Shown in pieces: positions 52,551 to 60,718 of a stretch of 64,000 nucleotides of DNA. Numbering within the stretch: the first letter of the stretch is position 1; each line of letters begins with the position of its first letter. This DNA comes from Xanthomarina sp. F1114 (lineage in GTDB: Bacteria > Bacteroidota > Bacteroidia > Flavobacteriales > Flavobacteriaceae). Both the position numbers and the translations under genes were made by a program. The stretch lies in assembly GCF_026410255.1 (NCBI RefSeq), contig NZ_JAPMLL010000013.1:55223-119222 (forward strand), written 5' to 3'. The notes under the pieces were generated by a model. It worked only from the letters and a program-made list of their open reading frames with translations, had not been told where the DNA came from and ran no database searches.

Positions 52551-53213
52551 ATGAAAAACCTAGTCTACCTACTTTTATTTTTACCTTTTGTTGCTCAAAG
52601 TCAGATAGATTCTCTTGAAACGACAGACTCCGATGTGGAATATATCTTTTTTGAGGGGGATTCCATTCCTCATACAGCTATTAATTTAAATGAAGTATTG
52701 TTGCTGCACAAACTTAAATTTGATAGTAACGAAGACAGAAAACGCTATTTAATTTTAAGAAGAAAAACTATAAAAGTCTATCCATACGCCAAATTGGCGG
52801 CCGAACGCTTGGAGTCTTTAAACGAACGTATGGCTTCTATAAAAAGAAAGAGCGATCAAAAAAAATATGCGCGAATTATACAGAGTTATATTGAAGATGA
52901 ATTTGCAGAAGAACTCAAAAAGTTAACCAGAACAGAAGGTCAGATTCTAGTAAAACTTATTTACAGACAAACGGGAGAAACTACCTTCGATTTAATTAAA
53001 AGATTGCGAAGTGGTTGGCGGGCTTTTTGGTTTAATAGCACGGCAAACTTGTTTAATATTTCACTAAAGGAAGTTTACGACCCTGAGAATGTCAAAGAAG
53101 ATTACTTAATAGAAGACGTTCTACAGCGTAATTTTCAAAGTGGGAAATTAGAGCGACAAGATGCCGCCATAAAATTTGATTTTTTAGAATTAACCGAAAA
53201 ATGGCTCAAATAA
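52551..53213 (+). CDS. DUF4294 family secreted protein
   Basis: 220 residues with a signal peptide (MKNLVYLLLFLPFVAQSQI). The central DUF4294 region 'RYLILRRKTIKVYPYAKLAAERLESLNERMASIKRKSDQKKYARIIQSYIEDEFAEELKKLTRTEGQILVKLIYRQTGETTFDLIKRLRSGWRAFWFNSTANLF' is helical and well conserved in Bacteroidota. The function is not known; the pattern of a periplasmic helical domain suggests a structural role. It overlaps the hemolysin III gene by 13 bp, so the two are translationally coupled. Confidence 0.9.
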   Translation: MKNLVYLLLFLPFVAQSQIDSLETTDSDVEYIFFEGDSIPHTAINLNEVLLLHKLKFDSNEDRKRYLILRRKTIKVYPYAKLAAERLESLNERMASIKRKSDQKKYARIIQSYIEDEFAEELKKLTRTEGQILVKLIYRQTGETTFDLIKRLRSGWRAFWFNSTANLFNISLKEVYDPENVKEDYLIEDVLQRNFQSGKLERQDAAIKFDFLELTEKWLK

Positions 53214-53845
53214 AAGATCCGCATACACAAACCTTAGCAGAAGAACGCCTCAATGCCTTAACTCATGGAGTAGGAGCCTTAATGGGGATTGCAGCCTTAG
53301 TTTTACTCATAGTTTTTAATACGGGTAAAACCGACTGGAGTTTGTTTAGTGTTATAATTTACGGACTTTCAATTATTATTTTGTTTAGTTCTTCCACCTT
53401 ATATCATGCAGTTCAAGCCGAGAAACAAAAGCATTATTTCCGAATTATAGATCATATTAGTATTTACCTGTTAATTGCTGGAACCTATACGCCAGTTGCT
53501 TTAATAGCTCTGGAACAAAGTAAAGGCTGGCCCATATTTTGGGTAGTATGGGGAATTGCATTATTAGGACTGGTATTGAAATTGTTTTTTACTGGAAAAT
53601 TCGAGCTTTTTTCAGTATTACTATATCTCATTATGGGATGGCTAATTGTTATAGATTTTTCTAATCTTGCAGATTATGTAGGAGCTAACGGAACTTTACT
53701 TTTATTTGCTGGAGGTTTGTTTTACACCTTGGGTATTGTTTTTTATGCCGTTCATAAAATACCTTATAACCATGTTATTTGGCATTTATTTGTGCTTGGA
53801 GGTGCAATTTGCCACTTTTTATTGGTGTTTTTCTATGTGATTTAG
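53201..53845 (+). CDS. Hemolysin III family protein (PAQR/YqfA)
   Basis: 214 residues, seven TM helices. Signature regions are 'EERLNALTHGVGALMGIAALVLLIVF', 'SSTLYHAVQAEKQKHYFRIIDHISIYLLIAGTYTPVALI' (Ser, His, Asp) and 'HKIPYNHVIWHLFVLGGAICHFL' (last two His), which form the zinc-binding site of PAQR-type hydrolases. Despite the name, a hemolytic role is not shown for most members; ceramidase-like or lipid-sensing activity is the current family view. It converges on the DUF4833 gene with 1 bp between stops. Confidence 0.92.
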   Translation: MAQIKDPHTQTLAEERLNALTHGVGALMGIAALVLLIVFNTGKTDWSLFSVIIYGLSIIILFSSSTLYHAVQAEKQKHYFRIIDHISIYLLIAGTYTPVALIALEQSKGWPIFWVVWGIALLGLVLKLFFTGKFELFSVLLYLIMGWLIVIDFSNLADYVGANGTLLLFAGGLFYTLGIVFYAVHKIPYNHVIWHLFVLGGAICHFLLVFFYVI

Positions 53846-53846
53846 A

Positions 53847-54392
53847 TTATTTGTCTAAAAAATATTTTTCACTCACTTCTTTTTGCGAGTGAAAATCTTT
53901 CCCTTCAAATAGAATATAATCTGCTTCCACATTAATTACGGAAAAATTATTTTTTAGCTTGACAAAAATTCTGTCTAATATTATTTTTTGATTATTTATA
54001 GTAATATAAACAATAGGTTTTGAATTTGAATCTAGGGTGAGGAAAAACGGAGTTTTTTTGTTGGCAGCAAGATACATTTCAAAAAGATTATTAGAAATAT
54101 AATTTGTGGTTAAACCATAAGCCATACGCTTTTGAAGTCCAGTTAAAGGTTTAATCAACCCTCCTTCTGTGTACACTATTCGATACTCTTTTACAGGGTC
54201 ATCTTTGATTATGGAATCATCTTTTATATAAGCATCGTACACAAACGTATTGTGATTATTACTGTGTTGAATATAAAAAAGTCTTGTTGGTGTTTTGTTA
54301 GGGACAGGATAGCTTTCTTGTCCAAAAACATAAGTTGTTGATGAAAACAAAATTATAATAATACCACATATTTTTAAGAGTAAGTTTTTCAT
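53847..54392 (-). CDS. DUF4833 domain secreted protein
   Basis: 181 residues. A signal peptide (MKNLLLKICGIIIILFSSTTYVFG) precedes 'PVPNKTPTRLFYIQHSNNHNTFVYDAYIKDD' and 'DPVKEYRIVYTEGGLIKPLTGLQKRMAYGLTTNYI', the DUF4833 pattern. The body is beta-rich with no cofactor motif. It is a periplasmic or exported protein with no assigned role. Its end touches the hemolysin III gene. It is not clearly in an operon with the DUF4268 gene upstream (60 bp). Confidence 0.85.
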   Translation of the reverse strand: MKNLLLKICGIIIILFSSTTYVFGQESYPVPNKTPTRLFYIQHSNNHNTFVYDAYIKDDSIIKDDPVKEYRIVYTEGGLIKPLTGLQKRMAYGLTTNYISNNLFEMYLAANKKTPFFLTLDSNSKPIVYITINNQKIILDRIFVKLKNNFSVINVEADYILFEGKDFHSQKEVSEKYFLDK

Positions 54393-54452
54393 ATTTAAAC
54401 GTAATTAAACCAACTTTCTCAAACGTATTTTATTTGGCAAATCTGGTAAATC

Positions 54453-54881
54453 TTATGTCTTAATAATATCTTGATACTCCACAAAGAAAGCTTCTAATTT
54501 GCTCATAGTCTCATTAAAAAACTCCATGGTTATACGCCACGATTTTTTATTATGAATAGAGACTGGAGCGTCTAAAAGCACATAAACTCTAGAAATTTCT
54601 TTCCCATTTTCTAAAAAATATTCTTCTTCAAAAATAGCTTCGGGTAAAAAGTCATCTTTAAGAATGGATTTTAAAGCTAATATTTTTCCCCAATGGTTTA
54701 TTCTATCCTCTAAATCGTCTTCTATGTCTAAAGCAACTAGTGCTGTTTTGGTATCGAAATGAAATTTAAGACTTAAACCTTTTATTTTAGTATTATATAA
54801 AATCCATTTTCTTGGAAAAGACTTCCCGAAACTGGTCCAAAAGTCTTGTTTTAATAATCTAGATTCTTCTTTACTGAACAT
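54453..54881 (-). CDS. DUF4268 domain protein
   Basis: 142 residues, cytosolic: 'MFSKEESRLLKQDFWTSFGKSFPRKWILYNTKIKGLSLKFHFDTKTALVALDIED', 'FLPEAIFEEEYFLENGKEISRVYVLLDAPVSIHNKKSWRITMEFFNETMSKLEAFFVEYQDII'. The DUF4268 fold is PD-(D/E)XK-nuclease-like in some proteins, often as a C-terminal domain of larger restriction-type proteins; here it is alone. No certain active-site set is seen. Function open. The 177 bp upstream hold no gene that I can see. Confidence 0.85.
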   Translation of the reverse strand: MFSKEESRLLKQDFWTSFGKSFPRKWILYNTKIKGLSLKFHFDTKTALVALDIEDDLEDRINHWGKILALKSILKDDFLPEAIFEEEYFLENGKEISRVYVLLDAPVSIHNKKSWRITMEFFNETMSKLEAFFVEYQDIIKT

Positions 54882-55058
54882 GGTTATATGTGGTTAGCGG
54901 ATAGTAAATAGAAAGTTGATAAAAATTAAAGATAATTAAAAAAAAGTAAAGAATAAAGAAAACACAAAAAGTCTACTATTTGATTTATAACAGTTTAATT
55001 GTTGGTATTCACGCTTTCCTAAAAGATATTAAGCTGTAAATACGAACTGTCTGGCTTA

Positions 55059-55733
55059 TTATACCATATAGGCTATGGCTACTCCAAAAAATATAGCTAA
55101 TAATTTAGATAAATTAAACTTATGTCCTTCACTACTTTCAAACAAAATTACTGTAGAAATATGAAAAAAGATACCAATAACAACAGCATTTATTAAATAA
55201 ATATAATATTCAGGTATAGAAGCTGTATTCGAAACCAGCGTACCAAGTGGTGTCATGGCTGCAAAGAAGATTAAAAATCCTGCAATTTGTTTTTTATTAT
55301 AATTAGATTGTACTAAAAAGCTGGTTATTAACGTGGCAATAGGTATTTTATGAATTAGAACGCCATAAACCATATCGTTGTGTTGGTGGATAGGGAAGCC
55401 TTCTAAAAAACTATGAATACATAAACTTATAAATAGTAACCAGGGAAAACCTGTACTGTTTTTTTCTATATGAATATGTCCGTGCTCAGCACCTTTAGAG
55501 AAAAATTCCAGAACAATTTGCAGTAAAATACCAAGCATTATAAACAGGCCTGTTTTCTTAGCTTCCACGTGGTTATAAACTTCCGGAAGTAAATCGAAGA
55601 GCGTTAATGCCAATAAAAAAGCACCACTAAAAGAGAGTAGAAGTCTGGTAAATAGACTGCGCTTTTGTTTTACAACTAAAACAATTAGAGCCCCAAGAAC
55701 GACTGCAAATACTGGTAATAAGTATTGTTTCAT
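55059..55733 (-). CDS. ZIP family metal transporter
   Basis: 224 residues, eight TM helices. The TM4-TM5 metal path is seen in 'SLCIHSFLEGFPIHQHNDM' and 'VLIHKIPIATLITSFL' (His and Glu ligands). A cytosolic His-rich loop 'EHGHIHIEKN' lies between TM3 and TM4. ZIP proteins bring zinc or other divalent metals into the cytoplasm. It is preceded by a small hairpin (55750-55766, TCCCGAA-GTT-TTCGGGA) in its leader, close to the ATG. Confidence 0.92.
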   Translation of the reverse strand: MKQYLLPVFAVVLGALIVLVVKQKRSLFTRLLLSFSGAFLLALTLFDLLPEVYNHVEAKKTGLFIMLGILLQIVLEFFSKGAEHGHIHIEKNSTGFPWLLFISLCIHSFLEGFPIHQHNDMVYGVLIHKIPIATLITSFLVQSNYNKKQIAGFLIFFAAMTPLGTLVSNTASIPEYYIYLINAVVIGIFFHISTVILFESSEGHKFNLSKLLAIFFGVAIAYMV

Positions 55734-55804
55734 ATATGTTTTTCACGAATCCCGAAGTTTTCGGGAGAAATCTTATTAATAATTAGTCACTTGCAAAATA
55801 CAGA

Positions 55805-56536
55805 TTATTTAAAAACCATAATCAAGCGTTCAGATGTGTTTTTATGAAATTTATTCAATTTATAATCGCCAAAAATATCTAATAGATAAACTCCTGCCTG
55901 CTCAAAAAGCTGTTCAAAATCCTTTAGAGTAAAGGCTTTAACCCGTTCTTGGTATGAGAAGGTTTCACCTTTATCTTTAAAAGATATGTCTTTATATAAA
56001 TAGCCGTCTTTAACATACCGCTTTTGGTGAAAGTCAATGCCTTCCACCGTTTTAATATCTTCCGGAACTAAATTGTTTAACACAAAATCGATATTCATAA
56101 AATCGATCACACCAAAGCCATACTCATTTAAATCGGCATGTATGGCCTCAATGGTTCGTAAATTATCGGCTTCATTTTTAAAATATCCAAAACTGGTAAA
56201 CAAATTAAAAACGGCATCAAACTTTTTATCGTAAGGTTTACACATATCATGAACCTCAAAATGTAAATTATCTTTCTCAAATTGTTTGGCGTATGCAATG
56301 CTATTTTCAGATAAATCTACTCCGGTAACATCATATCCCAAAGAGCTTAAATACAGAGAGTGTCTTCCTTTTCCACAAGCCAAATCTAGAATTTTTCCAT
56401 GTTCTGGCAGGTTTAAATAATTGGTAAGATTATCCATAAACACTTGCGCTTCCTCATGATCTCTGTCTTTATATAAAATATGGTAATAAGGTGTGTCAAA
56501 CCACGAAGCATACCATTGTGTTGTGTTTTTTGTCAT
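55805..56536 (-). CDS. Class I SAM-dependent methyltransferase
   Basis: About 243 residues from the ATG at 56536; a GTG at 56584 would add 16 residues (EEPPNKNPPCFRDVY) and is less likely. The SAM-binding motif I is 'ILDLACGKGRHSLYLSSLGYDVTGVDLS', followed by 'LHFEVHDMCKPYDKKFDAVFNLFTSFGYF'. This is the Methyltransf_25/Cyclopropane-like class; the target could be a small molecule or tRNA. The last strand 'ERLIMVFK' closes the fold. It may be co-transcribed with the ZIP gene (71 bp). Confidence 0.88.
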   Translation of the reverse strand: MTKNTTQWYASWFDTPYYHILYKDRDHEEAQVFMDNLTNYLNLPEHGKILDLACGKGRHSLYLSSLGYDVTGVDLSENSIAYAKQFEKDNLHFEVHDMCKPYDKKFDAVFNLFTSFGYFKNEADNLRTIEAIHADLNEYGFGVIDFMNIDFVLNNLVPEDIKTVEGIDFHQKRYVKDGYLYKDISFKDKGETFSYQERVKAFTLKDFEQLFEQAGVYLLDIFGDYKLNKFHKNTSERLIMVFK

Positions 56537-56713
56537 ATAAACATCCCTAAAACAGGGAGGATTTTTATTTGGGGGTTCCTCCACTACGTTGTCACTCCGT
56601 AGAGTCAGGCTTTCGCAAGTCGCTTTTTTATTTTATAAAAAGATAAAATAAAAAGAGTTCCAACAATTGCTCAATCCTTAACCCAATTAATTTAAGTTGC
56701 CACAAAAATACTG

Positions 56714-56721
56714 TATTTTTG
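56714..56721 (+). promoter_or_regulatory. RlmL-like gene -7 box
   Basis: TATTTTTG is a perfect TAnnTTTG box 20 nt before the ATG at 56742. The TTG at 56697, which opens the same frame, lies upstream of it, so translation from there is unlikely. The TTG is only 14 bp from the box, short for a -33. Confidence 0.6.
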
Positions 56722-56741
56722 CATTCTATTTAATATCTACA

Positions 56742-57899
56742 ATGGAGAATAATTTTAAAATGGTTGCCAAAACTTTATTTGGCTTTGAAGAATTACTGGC
56801 AAAAGAACTGACGCAACTTGGAGCACAAGATGTTAAAATTGGTGTTAGGAATGTGAGTTTTACTGGTGATAAAGGCTTTATGTATAAGGCAAACTTGGGG
56901 TTGCGTACAGCTATTAAAATTTTAAAGCCTATTGAAACATTTAAAGTACGCAACGAACAAGATTTGTACGATAAGATTTATAAAATGTCTTGGGATACTT
57001 ATTTAAAGCCAACCGGAACTTTGGCAGTAGATGCAACCATTAATTCTGATGTCTTTACACATTCTCTTTATATAGCTCAAAAAACAAAAGATGCTATTGT
57101 AGATAAATTTAGAGAAACTTCAGGGCAAAGACCTAATGTAGATTTAAAGTTTCCTGATTTAAAAATTAATGTTCATATAGATAGAGAGGTTTGTAATATC
57201 TCTTTAGATTCTTCGGGAGATTCACTACATAAACGAGGATATAAAACAGCAACTAATATTGCTCCAATAAACGAGGTCCTTGCTGCTGGAATGGTCATGC
57301 TTTCTGGCTGGGATGGGCAATCTGATTTTATGGATCCTATGTGTGGTAGTGGAACTATTTTGGCCGAGGCAGCAATGATTGCCTGTAATATTCCTCCAAA
57401 TTTAATGCGAAAAGAGTTTGCTTTTGAACGTTGGGCAGATTGGGATGTAGAATTGTTTGAAAAAATTGAAGATTCTCTTTTAAATAAAACCAGAGACTTT
57501 CATTATAAAATTATGGGTTTCGATAAGTCTCCTTCAGCGGTAGCAAAAGCCACGGAGAATATTAAAAATGCGCATTTAGAAGAGTTTATTTCCATAAGAC
57601 ACGAAGATTTTTTCAAGACTCAAAAAGCTGGAGATAATAAATTACACATGGTGTTTAATCCTCCTTATGGCGAACGTTTGGATATTGATATGGAAGAATT
57701 CTATAAAAATATTGGCGATACTTTAAAGCAAGGTTACCCCGGAACAGACGCTTGGTTTATTACCTCTAATTTAGATGCTTTAAAACATGTAGGCTTACGT
57801 CCGTCAAGAAAAATACACTTAGTTAATGCTAAGTTGGAAGCCAGATTAGTTAAGTACGTTATGTATGAAGGTTCTAAAAAGGCAAAATTTAATAAGTAA
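56742..57899 (+). CDS. THUMP-domain RNA methyltransferase (RlmL/Trm14-like)
   Basis: About 385 residues from the ATG at 56742. An N-terminal ferredoxin-like and THUMP domain (about 1-160, 'FKMVAKTLFGFEELLAKELTQLGAQDVKIGVRNVSFTGDK') precedes a Rossmann methyltransferase with 'FMDPMCGSGTILAEAAMIACNIPPNLMRKEFAFERWADWD', 'IMGFDKSPSAVAKATENIKNAHLEEFISIRHEDFF' and the catalytic 'VFNPPYGERLD' (NPPY, N2-guanine type). It matches the RlmL N-terminal half, which makes m2G in 23S rRNA, or archaeal Trm14-like tRNA enzymes. Confidence 0.92.
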   Translation: MENNFKMVAKTLFGFEELLAKELTQLGAQDVKIGVRNVSFTGDKGFMYKANLGLRTAIKILKPIETFKVRNEQDLYDKIYKMSWDTYLKPTGTLAVDATINSDVFTHSLYIAQKTKDAIVDKFRETSGQRPNVDLKFPDLKINVHIDREVCNISLDSSGDSLHKRGYKTATNIAPINEVLAAGMVMLSGWDGQSDFMDPMCGSGTILAEAAMIACNIPPNLMRKEFAFERWADWDVELFEKIEDSLLNKTRDFHYKIMGFDKSPSAVAKATENIKNAHLEEFISIRHEDFFKTQKAGDNKLHMVFNPPYGERLDIDMEEFYKNIGDTLKQGYPGTDAWFITSNLDALKHVGLRPSRKIHLVNAKLEARLVKYVMYEGSKKAKFNK

Positions 57900-58041
57900 T
57901 GTTTATTTAGTTGCTAGTGGGTAGTTTTTAGAGGGTAGAAGTACGTCTTAGTATTAGTTCAAATTTCGAGGTTTAAAACTTAAAACTGGATTAGTTTTGA
58001 AAATGTATCCTTGTTCAAGTAATAAGCACAGCAAGGTTTTA

Positions 58042-58650
58042 TTAGGTGATTTTAGCATCAAACTCCGGACAATCTATTCTAATTTCTGAATCGAGAAGCG
58101 CTTTTTCTAACAGGTTACAAAAATGTGTTGTTCCTTGTTTTTCATAAAATTTACAACCATAACAAGTGCGTTGAACCGTTAAAATTCCCGTTTGGTTTAA
58201 TTTGTAAATGACCTGACTTAAGGTGCTGAACAAATCTTCTAATTTTGTGTCTTCAATGGTATTTAGATTAGATTTTATAGGATGGGCAAAGTCTTCAGTT
58301 TGTTTTATCAAGTCTTTTCCCGAGGAAGTTAAAATAATAGAATAGCTTCTACTATCTGAAGATGATAAATCTTTTTCAATATGACCTTTGTTAAGTAATG
58401 CTTTCACAGCATCACTAACTGTAGGTTTTGTAATGTTGAATTCCTGAGCTAAATGACTTACGTTACACAGCTCTTGTTTGTGATAAGCCACAAAAATTAA
58501 AATTTGAATCTGAATGGGACTTAAGCCAAATTCTTTTGCCTTATTCCAAAGAAGTACCTTAAAAGCCTCTGAAATACGCTGTAAAGCAGCAATAATTTTG
58601 CTGGATGTGTGCTCATTTTGAAATTCGGGGTTAAAAATGGAATTACTCAT
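58042..58650 (-). CDS. MarR family regulator with C-terminal Cys4 cluster
   Basis: 202 residues. The winged-HTH (about 20-125) has 'LSPIQIQILIFVAYHKQELCNVSHLAQEFNITKPTVSDAVKALLNKGHIEKDLSSSDSRSYSIILT'. The extra C-terminal part carries C163, C166, C178 and C194 in 'CYGCKFYEKQGTTHFCNLL' and 'RIDCPEF', a C-x2-C-x11-C-x15-C set that could hold an Fe-S cluster or zinc and make the repressor redox- or metal-sensitive. It has an inverted-repeat operator over its own promoter, and lies downstream of a thioredoxin-like gene. Confidence 0.9.
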   Translation of the reverse strand: MSNSIFNPEFQNEHTSSKIIAALQRISEAFKVLLWNKAKEFGLSPIQIQILIFVAYHKQELCNVSHLAQEFNITKPTVSDAVKALLNKGHIEKDLSSSDSRSYSIILTSSGKDLIKQTEDFAHPIKSNLNTIEDTKLEDLFSTLSQVIYKLNQTGILTVQRTCYGCKFYEKQGTTHFCNLLEKALLDSEIRIDCPEFDAKIT

Positions 58651-58666
58651 ATTTTTATCTATAAAA

Positions 58667-58699
58667 TTGCCTATCTAGATAACCAGACAGGCAAAGTTA
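58667..58699 (-). promoter_or_regulatory. marR promoter with overlapping inverted-repeat operator
   Basis: Arms TTGCCTATCTAG (58667-58678) and CCAGACAGGCAA (58683-58694) match in 10 of 12 bases around ATAA. A perfect minus-strand -7 box TAACTTTG (58699 to 58692) overlaps the outer arm, so a protein bound here would block transcription. Autoregulation by the MarR protein is the likely meaning. Confidence 0.7.
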
Positions 58700-58714
58700 G
58701 TTATCCTAATTAAA

Positions 58715-58978
58715 TTAATTGCAGTTTTCCATTTCAATAATATGAAACCCTACTTTTTTAATATTATTAGTAATCTCTTCTGTAGCTTGTTCTATATGAC
58801 AAAACTGACATTCAGACGATGATAGTTGTCCGGTTTTAAAAGGTTTACTTTTTATATAAGATTTGCCATAATTAAAGATGGTTTCTTCATCAGTTACATT
58901 ATTTTCTACTAAAATATCGAAATGCATGATCCTGCCATCTTGGCGTTGTACATAGGTGTCCCAAACAGATACTTTCAT
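58715..58978 (-). CDS. DUF2024 family protein
   Basis: 87 residues, with the family's opening 'MKVSVWDTYVQRQDGRIMHFDILV' and 'YGKSYIKSKPFKTGQLSSSECQFCHIEQATEEI'. The CQFCH stretch forms a CxxCH-like pair that could bind metal or form a disulfide. DUF2024 is small and functionally uncharacterised; in Bacteroidota it is often next to thioredoxin-like genes. It ends the pair with the gene upstream (1 bp gap) and lies 64 bp before marR. Confidence 0.88.
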   Translation of the reverse strand: MKVSVWDTYVQRQDGRIMHFDILVENNVTDEETIFNYGKSYIKSKPFKTGQLSSSECQFCHIEQATEEITNNIKKVGFHIIEMENCN

Positions 58979-58979
58979 C

Positions 58980-59213
58980 TTAACCTTTTACTTCTGCCAT
59001 GGAAGCTCCATGATTAATATGAAGAACATTTCCAGTAGTAGTAACCATGGCTGGAACAGATTTTACACCAGCCTTTTCTGCTTCTTCAATTCGGTTTCTG
59101 TCTTCCCCAATATTGACAACCTCTACGTTGTTTTTTCCAATTAAATCAATAATGTCGTGTTCAGCACTTACACATACCGAACATCCTGCGTGATAAAAAA
59201 TAGGCTTTTTCAT
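58980..59213 (-). CDS. Thioredoxin-like mini-protein (CSVC)
   Basis: 77 residues. The N-terminal beta-alpha motif 'PIFYHAGCSVCVSAEHDIIDLIG' has the CxxC active site (CSVC), and 'AGVKSVPAMVTTTGNVLHINHG' holds the cis-Pro loop. This is a minimal glutaredoxin/thioredoxin fold without signal peptide, so a cytosolic redox protein. It is the first gene of an operon with DUF2024 under an operator-type repeat. A role in thiol signalling to the MarR Cys cluster is inference. Confidence 0.9.
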   Translation of the reverse strand: MKKPIFYHAGCSVCVSAEHDIIDLIGKNNVEVVNIGEDRNRIEEAEKAGVKSVPAMVTTTGNVLHINHGASMAEVKG

Positions 59214-59230
59214 GATTATAGTTTTAAATT

Positions 59231-59257
59231 AATGATATTATTATCATTTCAAAGATA
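59231..59257 (-). promoter_or_regulatory. Promoter and inverted repeat for thioredoxin-like/DUF2024 operon
   Basis: Minus-strand TATCTTTG (59257 to 59250) is a perfect -7 box. Just downstream a perfect inverted repeat AATGATA-N4-TATCATT (59231-59248) covers the expected transcription start. The repeat differs from the marR operator. The 173 bp up to the next gene hold no further feature. Confidence 0.65.
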
Positions 59258-59421
59258 GTAAGGAATCCTAACTAAATATAATTTATTGTGAATTTTAACA
59301 TTTTTTGTGGTGTTATTTAGTAATGAGTGGTGAGAGGTGATTGACTGTGATGATTGGTCGTATTTTTGTTTTGGTAATTTAAATTTATGACGCGTTCAAC
59401 TTCATCTTCAATTTCAAAGGC

Positions 59422-60153
59422 TTACTTATCTCTCTTATAAAAAGGAATTAAGTAAGAAATTGTGTATCCATAACCAAAGCCAAAGCCACCACTATCATAG
59501 GTTTTTTGGAAACCAGGAATAAAGAGATTTTCAAAATTTTCAGGTTGATCGTCACTTATCATATATTTAAATTGCGCATTTAATCCTAAGTATAAATTAT
59601 TTAGAACCTCTACTTTAAGTCCAATAATAACTTCTCCCCACATAGCGGAAAGTCCGCCAAATTTTTCACCGTCTTCAGTTGTAAATTGAGGCGTCCAATA
59701 TTGATCCTGAGAATATACGCCATAGCTATTTAGTGTCTGACTAAAAGTACTGGCGCCTATTCGGAAACCTCCGTATATCATGTTTTCCATTCCATACCAG
59801 TTTTCATACGCATTATAATCAACTCCAGCTTTAAAATAACTTCCTTGAGTTGTTACGTTTAAATAATCGTTAATGGTCTGTTTTTCTTCGGTTCCAATTT
59901 CTCCAGCTATATACCATTTTTTAGTTAATCTATAGTCTCCATTTATTTCAAAACCTTTATATTCATCGTCTATAAGCGTTCTAATTATTTTACCTAAATC
60001 GCCCCCTAAACGCAGGCCGTAACTTTCTTTAAATTTTATAGAATCTGTTTTTTTTACGATTATAGAATCGTTTTGTGCTTGAGTAGTGGCACAAAAAAAC
60101 AGACATATAAAAAGTGGGTTAATGATATATTTTATAATGGATGTCTGTTTCAT
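59422..60153 (-). CDS. DUF6048 family outer-membrane-type protein
   Basis: 243 residues with a signal peptide ('INPLFICLFFCATTQAQ') and repeated amphipathic strands ('YGLRLGGDLGKIIRTLIDDEYKGFEINGDYRLTKKWYIAGEIGTEEK', 'GSYFKAGVDYNAYENWYGMENMIYGGFRIGASTFS', 'SGGFGFGYGYTISYLIPF'), the pattern of a small OM beta-barrel. It starts 35 bp inside the end of the DUF6452 gene. This order (rlmD-DUF6452-DUF6048) is a common flavobacterial cluster. Function unknown. Confidence 0.85.
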   Translation of the reverse strand: MKQTSIIKYIINPLFICLFFCATTQAQNDSIIVKKTDSIKFKESYGLRLGGDLGKIIRTLIDDEYKGFEINGDYRLTKKWYIAGEIGTEEKQTINDYLNVTTQGSYFKAGVDYNAYENWYGMENMIYGGFRIGASTFSQTLNSYGVYSQDQYWTPQFTTEDGEKFGGLSAMWGEVIIGLKVEVLNNLYLGLNAQFKYMISDDQPENFENLFIPGFQKTYDSGGFGFGYGYTISYLIPFYKRDK

Positions 60154-60655
60154 GTTCTACTGTTTGATTGTCGTTTTCTGCTCTTGCCAATTTAACCCAA
60201 TTATCACCATCATCTTCAATAGTAATTACTACATTTTCAAAAATTGTTTTATAACCGCAAGCTCTAGATACGTATATTTCTTTTCTAATATAATTAATAG
60301 TAATGGTGTCGGGGTTTCCTAAAACAGTATCATTATCATCTATTTTATAACCTTTATGAAGAATGTACTGGGTACTATTTTCTGTAGTTTTTAATGGGAA
60401 ATAAACTTCTTGAATATTCGCACTTCCATCGTAACCCGGTAAAACATCAGGCTCTGGATGTCCAACTCCCGTTATTCGTAATTTACTAACGTTTTTTGGT
60501 GTGTCTTCTTCGTTAGCAAAATTAATATCATAAAAAGCAATATGCATTTTAGGAGTTGTTTCTGTAGTTTCAGAACAAATATCATCTTTTTCACAATTAA
60601 AAAAGAGTGTAAAGAAAACAAGAATAGGAATTATAAAATAATTGTATTTTTTCAT
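60119..60655 (-). CDS. DUF6452 family lipoprotein
   Basis: About 178 residues from the ATG at 60655. The frame can be extended to 60697, but the MKKYNYF start gives a clean lipoprotein signal 'FIIPILVFFTLFFNC'. The mature part starts 'EKDDICSETTETTPKMHIAFYDINF' and continues beta-rich, with 'RACGYKTIFENVVITIEDDGDNWVKLARAENDNQT' holding another Cys. It overlaps the DUF6048 gene by 35 bp, so the two are probably made together; the pair may form an envelope complex. rlmD is 64 bp upstream on the same strand. Confidence 0.85.
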   Translation of the reverse strand: MKKYNYFIIPILVFFTLFFNCEKDDICSETTETTPKMHIAFYDINFANEEDTPKNVSKLRITGVGHPEPDVLPGYDGSANIQEVYFPLKTTENSTQYILHKGYKIDDNDTVLGNPDTITINYIRKEIYVSRACGYKTIFENVVITIEDDGDNWVKLARAENDNQTVEHETDIHYKIYH

Positions 60656-60718
60656 ATTTATTTTCATTGTAAGCAGAAAACAGATTGGTTTATTCATGTA
60701 AATTAACCAATTATATAG

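Noticed and set aside
53866..53895. Hairpin TTTTCACTC / GAGTGAAAA near the end of the DUF4833 gene
   Set aside because: It could be a terminator on the minus strand because T-rich sequence follows, but it lies before the stop codon within coding sequence, so it is left out.
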